A stretch of DNA of 64,000 nucleotides, taken from Ventricola sp017626895 (GTDB lineage: Bacteria > Bacillota > Clostridia > Christensenellales > Aristaeellaceae). Below the pieces are notes generated by a model. That model saw only the letters and a program-made list of their open reading frames with translations, did not search any database and was not told the DNA's origin. The stretch covers positions 1 to 64,000 of the forward strand of contig JAGAHV010000006.1 of the NCBI GenBank assembly GCA_017626895.1. Direction: 5' to 3'. The translations under genes and the position numbers were made by a program. Every line of letters begins with the position of its first letter. Within the stretch, counting starts at the first letter, position 1. Below, in pieces: positions 9,013-17,726 of the stretch.

Positions 9013-9419
9013 AGAGGCTTCCTCCTCAGTGATCAGGTCTTTCAGCACCGCTGTACTTCCGCTGTTCATTCTTTGATAAACTGCCGCTCATTGGGCAGGC
9101 TCATTCCTTTCCGGAGGGTACGGGTCAGTTCCTGTTCACAGGTGAATTGTATCATGAAAGAACGGATGCTGAAAGCCTGTCGACAAAGGTTTTTCGCGAC
9201 GCAATTCACCCGTGGTGCAAAAAATTAGAAACATTCGCATTTTTTGTGGCAAATAGGAAACGGTTGTGGTAGAATTAAAGAGAAAGATTAACGGCCGTTT
9301 TCATGTTGAGGAGTTAAAGAAACAGGTGCTGTCTGTGTTTGCGCTTGACGGGAGATTGAATCAGGAAACTGGAATTTCATAGATTTGATTAAAGAAACGG
9401 CAGAAAATATCGGGGGAAA
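9013..9419. other. Intergenic region between divergent genes
   Basis: It contains one copy of the recurring element TTTGATAAACTGCCGC (9072-9087) just behind the GNAT start. Near 9250-9280 there is TGGTAGAAT, an extended -10 type sequence that may drive the GGDEF-EAL gene; no clear -35 goes with it. A GGGGGAAA ribosome site precedes the downstream gene. No coding potential was seen. Confidence 0.4.
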
Positions 9420-11162
9420 ATGATGGAGAAAAAACGTTCTAAGAGTATGAAAAGTACGTTTGATAAGTGGATGGCGGGGTTTCAGGATACCAGGAAATGG
9501 ACAGTTATCGGCATTACGTTCCTCCTGCTGGTCTTTGTGATTGTATCCGTCGTTGTCAGGCGCGTTTCACAGTCCAATGCAATGCTGATGATTAACGGGG
9601 TTCCGGCACCGGTACGCGCATTTGCCGGTACATTCTCTAGCATTGCAAATCTCAGCCTGATTCTGATGGTTGTCTTTTACGGGAAAGCGGGTTTTATTGC
9701 TTCAATTACGGTTCTCTTTGTTCAGTTTCCGGGGGTAATCACCGGCGTCCTCGTCCAGCATAACTATACCAGTATCTCCGGAATATTTACGAATGTTTTT
9801 GCCATTATCGTGATTATTCTGATTTATCTGAATAATGAACGGAGCAAAAAGTATCAGGAAAAGATTCATACGCAGGCGGTTACAGATGCTCTGACAGGAC
9901 TGCCAAACCGGTTTGCCTCTCTGGAGATCATGGATAAGCTGATCCGGCAAAAAAGCCGCTTTGCGCTTGTGACATTCAACCTGAATAATTTCAAAAGCAT
10001 CAACAGCACCATGGGCATGCAGACCGGAAATGATGTCCTGGTTGAAATTGGCAGCCGTCTTGCCCGGGTGGCGGAAAAAGAGATTTCCGGTACGCAGGAT
10101 ATTGTGACCTGTCAGGGAGGCGATGAGTTTTCCCTGGTTGTGCGGGATTATAAATCCGAGCAGCAGCTGATGAATACGATTGACTGCTATAAAAAAGCCA
10201 TTGAAGAGAAAATCACGCTGGATGGCTGTGACTATTTCCTGACGGCCAGTGCCGGCTATGCGGAATATCCTGAGGATGCGACAGACAGCAACGCCATCAT
10301 GTCGGATGCGAATATTGCCATGCTCTCTGTCAAACGCAACCTTGCCAGTGAACGCGTCTGCCGGTATACCAAAGAACTGTCCGGATATGAGCGCTCACTT
10401 GAGATTGAACGGAAGATCCGTCATGCCCTTCAGAATGATACGCTCTTTTTCCATCTTCAGCCTCAGTATGACCTTTCACATAAGCTGATTGGTTTTGAGG
10501 CGCTTGCAAGAATGCGGGATGAAGAAGGAAAATTCGTCAGCCCGGGGGATTTTATTCCGGTGGCGGAATCCGCAGGCCTGATTGATGAAGTGGATATGTG
10601 CGTGTTCCGGAAATCGGCAGAGTTTTTCGGCCAGCTGCTTCGCAAAAAGCCCATGGACATTACGCTGAGCGTCAATGCGTCGGTTAAGCATCTCATGAAA
10701 AATGATTTCCTTGAGACGGTTCAGGAGGTACTTAAAACCAGCGGCGTGCCGGCAAATCAGCTGGAAATTGAGATCACGGAATCCATCATGATTGATTCCG
10801 TTGAGAAGGCGCTGCAGTGTATCAATGAGCTGAAGAAAATGGGAATCAAGATTGCCATTGATGACTTTGGAACCGGCTATTCCTCCCTCAGTTATCTCAA
10901 TACCTTCCCGGCGGACAAACTGAAGATTGACAAATCCTTCATAGACAAGATTAACCTGAACGATTCTTCCAAGCAGTATGTGGCGGCGATCGTCATGATC
11001 GGGCACGTCATGAACTTCAAGGTCATCTCCGAGGGCGTTGAGGAACTGGCTCAGCTGGAAACCCTGCGCAATATCGGGTGTGACTACATTCAGGGATTCA
11101 TCTGGGGCCGCCCGATGTCCGCAGATGATGCAGAAAAACTGACGCTCGAGCAGGCAAGCTGA
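9420..11162 (+). CDS. Membrane GGDEF-EAL protein (c-di-GMP turnover)
   Basis: 580 residues. Four hydrophobic segments fill roughly residues 25-140, followed by a short linker, a GGDEF domain (about 150-310) with an intact GGDEF in CQGGDEFSLV, and an EAL domain (about 330-575) with intact FEALAR, ESIMID, DDFGTGYSS and KIDKSFI motifs. Both halves look catalytically competent, so it may make or degrade c-di-GMP; in many such fusions EAL activity dominates. ATG at 9420 is directly followed by a second ATG, and either could start. It appears to be a single-gene unit ended by a terminator at 11231-11275. Confidence 0.9.
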   Translation: MMEKKRSKSMKSTFDKWMAGFQDTRKWTVIGITFLLLVFVIVSVVVRRVSQSNAMLMINGVPAPVRAFAGTFSSIANLSLILMVVFYGKAGFIASITVLFVQFPGVITGVLVQHNYTSISGIFTNVFAIIVIILIYLNNERSKKYQEKIHTQAVTDALTGLPNRFASLEIMDKLIRQKSRFALVTFNLNNFKSINSTMGMQTGNDVLVEIGSRLARVAEKEISGTQDIVTCQGGDEFSLVVRDYKSEQQLMNTIDCYKKAIEEKITLDGCDYFLTASAGYAEYPEDATDSNAIMSDANIAMLSVKRNLASERVCRYTKELSGYERSLEIERKIRHALQNDTLFFHLQPQYDLSHKLIGFEALARMRDEEGKFVSPGDFIPVAESAGLIDEVDMCVFRKSAEFFGQLLRKKPMDITLSVNASVKHLMKNDFLETVQEVLKTSGVPANQLEIEITESIMIDSVEKALQCINELKKMGIKIAIDDFGTGYSSLSYLNTFPADKLKIDKSFIDKINLNDSSKQYVAAIVMIGHVMNFKVISEGVEELAQLETLRNIGCDYIQGFIWGRPMSADDAEKLTLEQAS

Positions 11163-11230
11163 TTATAGCCCGGGAGCGTATGAGCAACAGACAAAGCGCG
11201 AAGCCGAAAGACCAAACTGTGGCTCATAAA

Positions 11231-11278
11231 GAAATTGGTCAGCCGTGTTTGGGTTCAAACACGGCTGATTTCGTTTAT
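11231..11278 (+). terminator. Intrinsic terminator after the GGDEF-EAL gene
   Basis: A perfect 12-bp stem TCAGCCGTGTTT (11239-11250) pairs with AAACACGGCTGA (11257-11268) and is followed by TTTCGTTT. The preceding AAAT extends the stem. It lies between the GGDEF-EAL stop and the dehydratase gene. Confidence 0.78.
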
Positions 11279-11304
11279 GCATAAAGAAAGAAGGAAGTGA
11301 GAAA

Positions 11305-13068
11305 ATGGAACTGAACAGTCAGCGGCTGCGGCAGCTCTCCCCGGAGGTGGATCCGCTGCGGATTGGGACCGGCTGGAAACCGGAGGACCTGGGAAAGGTT
11401 CAGGTATTCATTGAGAGCACGTTCGGAGACAGCCATCCCGGATCCGGGCATCTGGATCGCCTGGTGGAAAAAGCACGCCAGGGAGTGCGGGATGCCGGCG
11501 GATACGGTGCGCGTTATTTCTGCACGGACATGTGCGACGGCGAAAGTCAGGGACATGATGGCATCAACTATTCACTGGTCAGCCGGGAAATGATTGCCAA
11601 CATGATCGAAATACAGGCCAATGCAACCCCCTTTGACGCCGGTGTTTACATTGCCAGCTGTGATAAGGGGATGCCCGGCAACCTGATTGGCATGGCCAGA
11701 GTAAATATCCCCTCGGTGATGGTGACCGGCGGGACGATGGCGGCAGGTCCGGATCTCCTGACGCTGGAGCAGCTGGGGATGTACAGCGCCCGGTATGAGC
11801 GCGGGGAGATCGGGGAGGACAAACTGCAGTGGGCCAAGCACAACGCCTGTCCGGGCTGCGGCGCCTGTTCGTTCATCGGGACGGCTTCGACCATGCAGAT
11901 CATGGCGGAGGCGCTGGGCCTGTCACTGCCGGGCAGTGCACTGCTTCCGGCGGACAGTCCGGATCTGCTTGAGTATGCGTATCAGGCAGGAAAAATGGCA
12001 GTTCATCTGGCCACAATGCCCGGCATGCGGCCCAGGGATCTGGTGACGCCGGAGAGCTTTGAAAATGCCATCCTGATCCATGCGGCGGTTTCCGGCTCAA
12101 CCAATGCCCTTCTGCATCTTCCGGCAATTGCCCACGAATATGGAATTGAGATTACCGGCGAGACCTTTGACCGTCTGCACCGCGGAGCACATTATCTCCT
12201 GGATGTGCGCCCGGCAGGACGATGGCCGGCGGAATTTTTCTACTATGCCGGCGGTGTTCCGGCGATCATGGAGGAACTGCGTCCTTATCTGCATCTGGAT
12301 GTCCGCACGGTGACGGGAAAGACACTGGGGGAAAATCTGGATGATCTGAAGAAGACGGGATTTTATGAGCGGTGCGCTGAGTGGCTGGCAGAGGCAAACC
12401 GCCGTCATCATACACAGGTGAGGAAAGAGGACGTCATCCGGCCCTTTGATCATCCCATTGGAACGGATGGGTCGATTGCGGTCCTTTACGGGAATCTTGC
12501 GCCCGAGGGGGCAGTGATTAAGCACACCGCCTGTCCGAAGGAAATGTTTGAGGCCACCCTTCGCGCCAGACCATTTGACAGTGAGGAGGCCTGCATTGAT
12601 GCGGTCCTTCATCATCGGGTACACCCCGGGGATGCGGTTTTTATCCGTTATGAGGGACCGAAAGGGTCCGGAATGCCGGAAATGTTCTATACATCAGAGG
12701 CGATTTCCTCGGATGCGGAACTGGGCAGGAGCATTGCACTGATCACGGATGGACGCTTTTCCGGGGCATCGACCGGTCCGGTGATCGGGCACTGCAGCCC
12801 GGAGGCGCAGGCCGGCGGACCGATTGCTCTGGTGGAGGAAAATGACCTGATCTATCTGAATGTCCGGGAACGCCGTCTCGAGATCGTTGGTGTCAACGGG
12901 GAACGGCGGACGCCGGAGGAGATGGAGGAAATCCTTGCTGAGCGCCGCAGACACTGGCAGAAAAAACCGGTTCGCTTCCGGGGCGGCGTGCTTCGCCTCT
13001 TCTCGGAACTGGCGGCCTCCCCGATGAAAGGTGCCTATCTGGATTATGATGCCAGGAGCCGGGAATAG
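11305..13068 (+). CDS. IlvD/Edd-family dehydratase (dihydroxy-acid or sugar-acid type)
   Basis: Iron-sulfur dehydratase of 587 residues that removes water from a 2,3-dihydroxy acid to give a 2-keto acid. Cluster and active-site motifs are intact: DMCDGESQGHDG, SCDKGMPGN, CPGCGACSFIGTASTM, and the late DGRFSGAST with GHCSPEA. The N-terminus differs from classical IlvD, and the gene stands alone without ilv genes. In a window so rich in sugar catabolism, an aldonate dehydratase (arabonate, xylonate or similar) is as likely as dihydroxy-acid dehydratase. The start follows GAAGGAAG. Confidence 0.82.
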   Translation: MELNSQRLRQLSPEVDPLRIGTGWKPEDLGKVQVFIESTFGDSHPGSGHLDRLVEKARQGVRDAGGYGARYFCTDMCDGESQGHDGINYSLVSREMIANMIEIQANATPFDAGVYIASCDKGMPGNLIGMARVNIPSVMVTGGTMAAGPDLLTLEQLGMYSARYERGEIGEDKLQWAKHNACPGCGACSFIGTASTMQIMAEALGLSLPGSALLPADSPDLLEYAYQAGKMAVHLATMPGMRPRDLVTPESFENAILIHAAVSGSTNALLHLPAIAHEYGIEITGETFDRLHRGAHYLLDVRPAGRWPAEFFYYAGGVPAIMEELRPYLHLDVRTVTGKTLGENLDDLKKTGFYERCAEWLAEANRRHHTQVRKEDVIRPFDHPIGTDGSIAVLYGNLAPEGAVIKHTACPKEMFEATLRARPFDSEEACIDAVLHHRVHPGDAVFIRYEGPKGSGMPEMFYTSEAISSDAELGRSIALITDGRFSGASTGPVIGHCSPEAQAGGPIALVEENDLIYLNVRERRLEIVGVNGERRTPEEMEEILAERRRHWQKKPVRFRGGVLRLFSELAASPMKGAYLDYDARSRE

Positions 13069-13170
13069 GTCCGAAATGAAAGCGGCTACCCTGCCGGATG
13101 GCCGGCGGGAAAACCATGATGCCTGTCATGGAACGACCGGATGGAAACTGTCCATGAGAAAGGAACTGCT

Positions 13171-13620
13171 TTGAAAATACTTCTGACTTTTTTGATTTTT
13201 TCATCTATGGGTGTCTATTGCCTGCTTGCGGAGTTTGTCAAAGCGGCCTATTTTCGGTATCGGGAGACGACGCAGACGAAGCGTGCCGAGGCGGAATTTG
13301 TCAACTATACGGCGATGCGAAGGCAAACAGGAAAGCATTCCCATGAAATCGTCTATCAGCTGGCGGTGCGTTACAAGGCAGATCTCCAGGACATTCGGGC
13401 CACCTCTTCCTATTTTCACAGGGAGAAGGTTCTAAGGCCCGGGGACAGGGTAATCATCTACTTTAATCCGAACAGGCCGGAAAAATTCCGGCTGGAGGAG
13501 GAAATCGGCGGTGAGGTGGACCCATTTATGATCCGCCTTGGGCTGGGATGCATCGGGGTTGCGGCGGTGCTCAGCATCCTGGCGGAAATCTTTGCATATA
13601 AAGAATGGATCAGATTCTGA
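13171..13620 (+). CDS. DUF3592-like membrane protein
   Basis: About 149 residues with one N-terminal hydrophobic helix, a soluble beta-rich middle containing YQLAVRYKADLQDIRATSS and a GDRVIIYFNPNRPEKFRL segment, and a second helix near the C-terminus. The pattern of a helix, a converted-YxV region and an xxYNPxNP-like motif resembles DUF3592 proteins. The start is uncertain: TTG at 13171 has AAAGGA six bases before it and gives a clean MKILLTFL helix, while ATG at 13141 adds ten residues with a weaker site. Function is unknown. Confidence 0.65.
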   Translation: MKILLTFLIFSSMGVYCLLAEFVKAAYFRYRETTQTKRAEAEFVNYTAMRRQTGKHSHEIVYQLAVRYKADLQDIRATSSYFHREKVLRPGDRVIIYFNPNRPEKFRLEEEIGGEVDPFMIRLGLGCIGVAAVLSILAEIFAYKEWIRF

Positions 13621-13640
13621 ACTTCTGAAGAGGTGAGAAA

Positions 13641-14744
13641 ATGCCGTTTCAGATTATTCGAAACGATATAACCCGTGTAAAAGCAGATGCCATTGTGAAC
13701 ACGGCGAATCCGAAACCCTGTTTTGGCCGCGGGACGGACAGCGCGATCTATCAGGCGGCCGGCGTGGAACAGCTGCTGGCGGCACGCAGACAGATCGGTG
13801 AGATAGCCCCCGGACAGGCTGTCCGGACCGAGGCGTTTGCCCTGCAGGCAAAACACATCATCCATACCGTCGGCCCGGAATGGAATGGCGGAAAATCCGG
13901 AGAGCGTGAGGTACTGCGGTCCTGTTATGAAAATTCCCTGGAACTGGCAGCAAAGCTGAACTGCACCAGCATCGCTTTTCCGCTGATCTCCTCCGGGGCA
14001 TACGGATTTCCCAAAGGGGAGGCACTGAATATTGCACTCTCTGAGATCGGGAAATTCCTGCTGACCCATGAGATGGATATTTTCCTGGTGGTTTTGAGTC
14101 GGAAGTCTCTGGAACTGTCTGAGGCCCTGGTGGGGGACATTGAACAGTATATCGATGAGCATGCCGCGAATGGACTGCTGAGATCGGAATACGGCAGTGA
14201 ATATCCTGCTGAAACCCGAAGGGGAAGAGGCCGTGAACTGCACCTGTTCCATGCACGGCCGGAGGCGGATGAGGATGCTCTTTACGACGGGGTGATGGAA
14301 AGCCTGGCGCGGGAAAGCGACCGTGAGGAAACCCTGAAACCAATGATGGCTCCCTGCATACCGGATCGTTCAGAGAAAAGTCTCGACGAGGTACTGAACG
14401 AAACGGGGGAAACGTTCCAGCAGCGGCTCCTCAGCCTCATCGATAAAAGCGGCATGGACGAGGTAACGGTCTATAAAAAGGCCAATATTGACAGAAAAGT
14501 CTTCTCACGCATCCGCAGCAGGCGAGATTACCGTCCCAGGAAAAAGACAGCGGTGGCGTTTGCCATTGCACTGGAACTGGATATGCCGACAACACGGGAT
14601 CTGCTTTCAAGGGCAGAATTTGCCTTTTCACCCAGCAATAGGTTTGATCTCATCGTCACCTATTTCATCGATCACAAAATCTATGACATCTTCAAGATCA
14701 ATGCGGCCCTGTTCCGATACGGTGAGCAGACGCTGGGAGAATAG
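13641..14744 (+). CDS. Macro-domain protein with C-terminal helix-turn-helix region
   Basis: 367 residues. Residues 1-170 form a macro domain (ADP-ribose or O-acetyl-ADP-ribose binding/hydrolysis) with IVNTANPKP, GRGTDSAIYQAAG and ISSGAYGFPKGEA. An acidic linker follows, then about 110 residues rich in short helices: FQQRLLSLIDKSG, VTVYKKANIDRKVFSRIRS and KKTAVAFAIALELDM, which read as an XRE-like helix-turn-helix with an extension. The fusion suggests ADP-ribose sensing coupled to DNA binding, or ADP-ribosyl removal at DNA; this is inference. AGAGGTGAG sets the start. A decayed copy of its tail lies at 15800-15900. Confidence 0.82.
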   Translation: MPFQIIRNDITRVKADAIVNTANPKPCFGRGTDSAIYQAAGVEQLLAARRQIGEIAPGQAVRTEAFALQAKHIIHTVGPEWNGGKSGEREVLRSCYENSLELAAKLNCTSIAFPLISSGAYGFPKGEALNIALSEIGKFLLTHEMDIFLVVLSRKSLELSEALVGDIEQYIDEHAANGLLRSEYGSEYPAETRRGRGRELHLFHARPEADEDALYDGVMESLARESDREETLKPMMAPCIPDRSEKSLDEVLNETGETFQQRLLSLIDKSGMDEVTVYKKANIDRKVFSRIRSRRDYRPRKKTAVAFAIALELDMPTTRDLLSRAEFAFSPSNRFDLIVTYFIDHKIYDIFKINAALFRYGEQTLGE

Positions 14745-14807
14745 AAAATAGAGAATAGGGTGTATCAGAAAATTAGGAACCGAATAAAAGCATAAAGGGG
14801 TTTGAAA

Positions 14808-15152
14808 ATGTTAATCTTTCTGAATGGTCAGCGGAACCTGATAATTTTTCCGAAGGAAACGCTTGAAGAATTGAACAAACCCAAGTATTTTCAGATTTCA
14901 TCAGACGGGAAAGGCATACTTATCCGGTATTCCAAGCGGAAACAGCTTGCTGAGGCATGCACAGTAGAATATCCGTTGAAAGCCAATTCGTACGGATTTC
15001 ATCTCCGTGATGAAAAGGTAGCAGATGCATTGAGGAAACGGTATGGATGGGATGATTATCTCTATGCGATTGATGTCATACCATTTCTGGGGGCGTTTGC
15101 AATAGACCCGGCATACGCGCAGAAGACGAATACAAGGAATGCGGGGTTGTGA
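14808..15152 (+). CDS. Hypothetical protein
   Basis: 114 residues, not recognised. The ATG at 14808 follows AAAGGGG with seven bases of spacing; a TTG six bases earlier is possible. It is a soluble, mixed alpha/beta protein with no motif I can name. The C-terminal NTRNAGL looks unnatural, and the adjacent frame continues openly, so the end may have been altered by a frameshift. Base composition is more AT-rich than the metabolic genes around, consistent with an accessory region. Confidence 0.5.
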   Translation: MLIFLNGQRNLIIFPKETLEELNKPKYFQISSDGKGILIRYSKRKQLAEACTVEYPLKANSYGFHLRDEKVADALRKRYGWDDYLYAIDVIPFLGAFAIDPAYAQKTNTRNAGL

Positions 15153-15292
15153 TCGGCAGGAACGCCCGGATCTTCTTGTGGGCTTGAGCGGTAATAAACT
15201 TCGCAGATGGGAAGAGAACGTGGCTTGCATGGGAATTGATTTTATGCCTTTTTTATTGATCCTCAGCGGAGGAGATAACCGGAGGGATTTGA

Positions 15293-15403
15293 ATGTACTA
15301 CATTATGCTTAGAGACCACACCTATATTGCGGCCAGACTGACGGAAGAGGCTTCTGAAAATGATGAGCTGCCATTCTACATCAGGCAATTTGAATTTGAA
15401 TGA
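15293..15403 (+). CDS. Possible 36-residue small protein
   Basis: A short frame with an excellent ribosome site (GGAGG, seven bases, ATG). The product MYYIMLRDHTYIAARLTEEA then EN..LPFYIRQ is not recognised. It overlaps the next ORF by 44 bases in another frame. A second short open frame (15139-15312, 57 codons) overlaps its start. It could be a genuine small protein, or the first part of a gene split from 15360-15662 by a frameshift. Confidence 0.3.
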   Translation: MYYIMLRDHTYIAARLTEEASENDELPFYIRQFEFE

Positions 15404-15662
15404 TCCGATGATGGAGGTGATGCGGGAGAGTACGGAGCTTTTTCTGAAGGAGAAAGGCTACGACTGTAATACACTGACGGGACTGAAGGCTGCACAGAAG
15501 TGGCTGGAATCAGCGAAGATTCACGAGGTTTTCTATAATGACGAAGATCCTGTCGATAATGACCTTGACTGGTTTATAGGAGAGGCAAGATTGACGGCGA
15601 TGATTAGAATCGTGAACGCGATGATTGAGAAAAAGCTGGGACAGGGAAATGGTATGGAATAA
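15360..15662 (+). CDS. Hypothetical protein, start uncertain
   Basis: Up to 100 residues; the convincing part starts around MMEVMREST (ATG at 15408) and is helical and charged. No known family is recognised. Neither start has a good ribosome site, which fits either translational coupling to the small ORF before it or a frameshifted longer gene. It lies in the accessory stretch between the macro-domain gene and the ATPase gene. Confidence 0.45.
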   Translation: MMSCHSTSGNLNLNDPMMEVMRESTELFLKEKGYDCNTLTGLKAAQKWLESAKIHEVFYNDEDPVDNDLDWFIGEARLTAMIRIVNAMIEKKLGQGNGME

Positions 15663-15774
15663 CGAAGACCTGGGAGCCTGGATGATCAAAGCTGATTTCC
15701 CTGGCAGCGGGGGTTGCGGGCACTGTTCTGCAACGGAACGCTTATAACCATCTCATTCATCAAAAAAACCAGCA

Positions 15775-15905
15775 ACTGAAGACGCGAAAGCAAGATTACC
15801 AGCGTTCGGGAATTCACCTGTTTTATCAATCACAAAACCTATGTCATTTTCAAGGTCGATGCGGCCCTGTTCCGATAGGGTGAGCTGACCTTGGGAGAAA
15901 AAGAG
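15775..15905 (+). pseudogene. Decayed fragment of the macro/HTH gene C-terminus
   Basis: Translating from about 15818 gives FINHKTYVIFKVDAALFR, stop, GELTLGE. This matches FIDHKIYDIFKINAALFRYG and EQTLGE at the end of the macro-domain protein (14664-14744), and the nucleotide sequences are clearly homologous (for example GATGCGGCCCTGTTCCGATA against AATGCGGCCCTGTTCCGATA). A TAG replaces the Tyr codon. A short AGATTACC match further upstream hints at an internal deletion. It is a remnant of a second copy. Confidence 0.75.
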
Positions 15906-15971
15906 AGGAACCGGCTGTGATGTCGGTTCCTCATGTATTTTCACGTCTGGATGAATGGTGGAAAGTGATTT

Positions 15972-17414
15972 TTATGCATTGTAGATTTCATCGAGACCGA
16001 TTAAAGTGACTTTCCCGTTATCTGCCAGTTCTTTTAGGCCTTTTGTAAATCCGGATTTGGAGAAAATGATATAATAACAGTCGTCATCGCCATTTGTAAA
16101 AACAGAGGCATAATCAAGCAGCAGATGCCATTCGTCTACGCCAATCTCTTCATTTCTATGCTTACAGGATCCGATAATGAATTGTCGTTCATGTTCGTTA
16201 TTCTCTTTTGCACCAACAGCAACAATATCTACCTTAACTTCTTTCGGACCTTCTTTGTGTCTGCCGGGCTGTCTTCCCCACCATGCGCCAATATCGGCAA
16301 TAGGGAAAGGCAGTTTTTCCGGATGCAGAATAAGGTATTGCCGGCAGATATCTTCGAAAATCAGTCCCATATATGCGGACAGATAGCTTTCGACGGCCGT
16401 TTCATAGGTTCTTTCAATTGTTCCGGAGGTGATGGCTAACATGTTTCTGGGAACAAAGGAGTACCAGAAACGTAAAAAATGATTAGTTATCCGGTAGACC
16501 GTTTTCCGGTAGATCATTTGCCCGGAGGATTGATTGACGATGGGTTCTGCTTTATGAATGATTCCAAGTTCACAGAGAACCTGAAGGTATTTTGAGCAGA
16601 CGTTTCGTTCGATTCCTGCTTTGTCACCAATGTCGAATTGACGGGTTGCTCCATTTGCTATGACTGTGAGGATGGCGTTATAAATCGGCAGTTCCCGGAG
16701 TTCCTGTTTAAGAAGATTTTCCGGTTCTTCGAACAGGTATGAGGATGGATTGAAAAGGTTTTCAAGGAGGGCTTCCTTTATGGAGCCACGCACATCCAGT
16801 TTGTTGATATAGTGCGGTACTCCTCCAGTGATGCCGTAGATTAAGGCGTTTTCATGACTGGAGAGTTCCGGATGAAATCTGGCGGTTTCCAGATAGGAAA
16901 GGGGCTCTATTTCCAGCAGTGCAGTACTTCTTCCGAATAAAGGACCTTTTTCGCTGAGAATTTCTTTTTCCATAAAACTCATTGAAGACCCGCATAAAAT
17001 CAGGAAAAGTCCTGTTTCAGCCCATTCATGGTCCAGCAGGTGCTGGAGTCTGGACGGAATGGAGTCATCTGATTTTGCCAGATAGGGAAGCTCGTCGATG
17101 ACTAAAATAACGCGCTCGGAAGAACGGGCAATACGCGTAATTTCTGAAAAGACATCGTCAAACGAACGATAAACAGGAGATTCGGCAACGTCCGGATGCA
17201 TATACAGATGGACGGTTTTCGAGAATGCAGCCAGATTTCCCTTGGCATTTGTATTTAAAGCTGGGAAATAGATGGTTGGCTTATCTTTAACGAATTCATT
17301 GATAAGCGCGGTTTTTCCCATTCTTCTTCGCCCGTAAATAACGACACATTCCAATCCTCTTTTTTGATAACGTTCATTCAGAATGCTTAATTCCTTTTCT
17401 CTGCAAAGAAACAT
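15972..17414 (-). CDS. ATPase_2/DUF234-type ATP-binding protein
   Basis: 480-residue STAND/AAA-like ATPase of the archaeal ATPase superfamily found widely in Clostridia. Walker A is GRRRMGKTALI near residue 28, Walker B is RVILVIDELPYL near 105, and the sensor region is ILCGSSMSFME near 140. A winged-helix part follows (AILTVIANGATRQFDIGDKAG), then a DUF234-like nuclease-fold C-terminus (WWGRQPG, KEVKVDIVAVG). The cellular role is unknown; relatives are often linked to mobile or defence regions. The gene is AT-rich relative to the sugar operons and a 15-bp repeat array lies upstream of it. Confidence 0.85.
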   Translation of the reverse strand: MFLCREKELSILNERYQKRGLECVVIYGRRRMGKTALINEFVKDKPTIYFPALNTNAKGNLAAFSKTVHLYMHPDVAESPVYRSFDDVFSEITRIARSSERVILVIDELPYLAKSDDSIPSRLQHLLDHEWAETGLFLILCGSSMSFMEKEILSEKGPLFGRSTALLEIEPLSYLETARFHPELSSHENALIYGITGGVPHYINKLDVRGSIKEALLENLFNPSSYLFEEPENLLKQELRELPIYNAILTVIANGATRQFDIGDKAGIERNVCSKYLQVLCELGIIHKAEPIVNQSSGQMIYRKTVYRITNHFLRFWYSFVPRNMLAITSGTIERTYETAVESYLSAYMGLIFEDICRQYLILHPEKLPFPIADIGAWWGRQPGRHKEGPKEVKVDIVAVGAKENNEHERQFIIGSCKHRNEEIGVDEWHLLLDYASVFTNGDDDCYYIIFSKSGFTKGLKELADNGKVTLIGLDEIYNA

Positions 17415-17643
17415 CTCTATTACTCCTTATGAGCCTCAGCTCGGTCTTTCGACACCGCGGCATTTACGGTGCTCATATTTGACAAACTGCCGCTGTGGCC
17501 GCAGGCCCTCTCCTTTTTATAAAACGCAGCCAGGTCTTTTTTACACTGCAGCCTTACAGATGTGTACGTTTGCCGAACAGTTGTCGCGTGACAGGATGGC
17601 TCCTATGCCTGAAATATGATGAAAGATAAGCAGGCAAATTACA

Positions 17644-17726
17644 AGTATACAACCCGAAAGTATACGACTTATGAGTACACAACTCGTGAGTATATACTCA
17701 TGAGTAGACAACTTATGAGTATATTA
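17644..17726. repeat. 15-bp tandem repeats, five copies plus a partial sixth
   Basis: Consecutive units begin at 17644, 17659, 17674, 17689, 17703 and 17718. All follow the pattern AGTATACAACTCATG with one to four changes, and the fourth unit is one base short. The centre includes the palindrome GAGTATATACTC (17688-17699) within a longer near-palindrome. Units are direct and without spacers, so this is iteron- or operator-like rather than CRISPR. Confidence 0.8.

Noticed and set aside
15972..17414. Transposase or phage origin for the ATPase gene
   Set aside because: The protein has Walker motifs and a DUF234-like end but no transposase catalytic triad, and no terminal inverted repeats were found around it.
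17644..17726. CRISPR array
   Set aside because: Repeats are 15 bases, directly adjacent and without spacers, and no cas genes are present.
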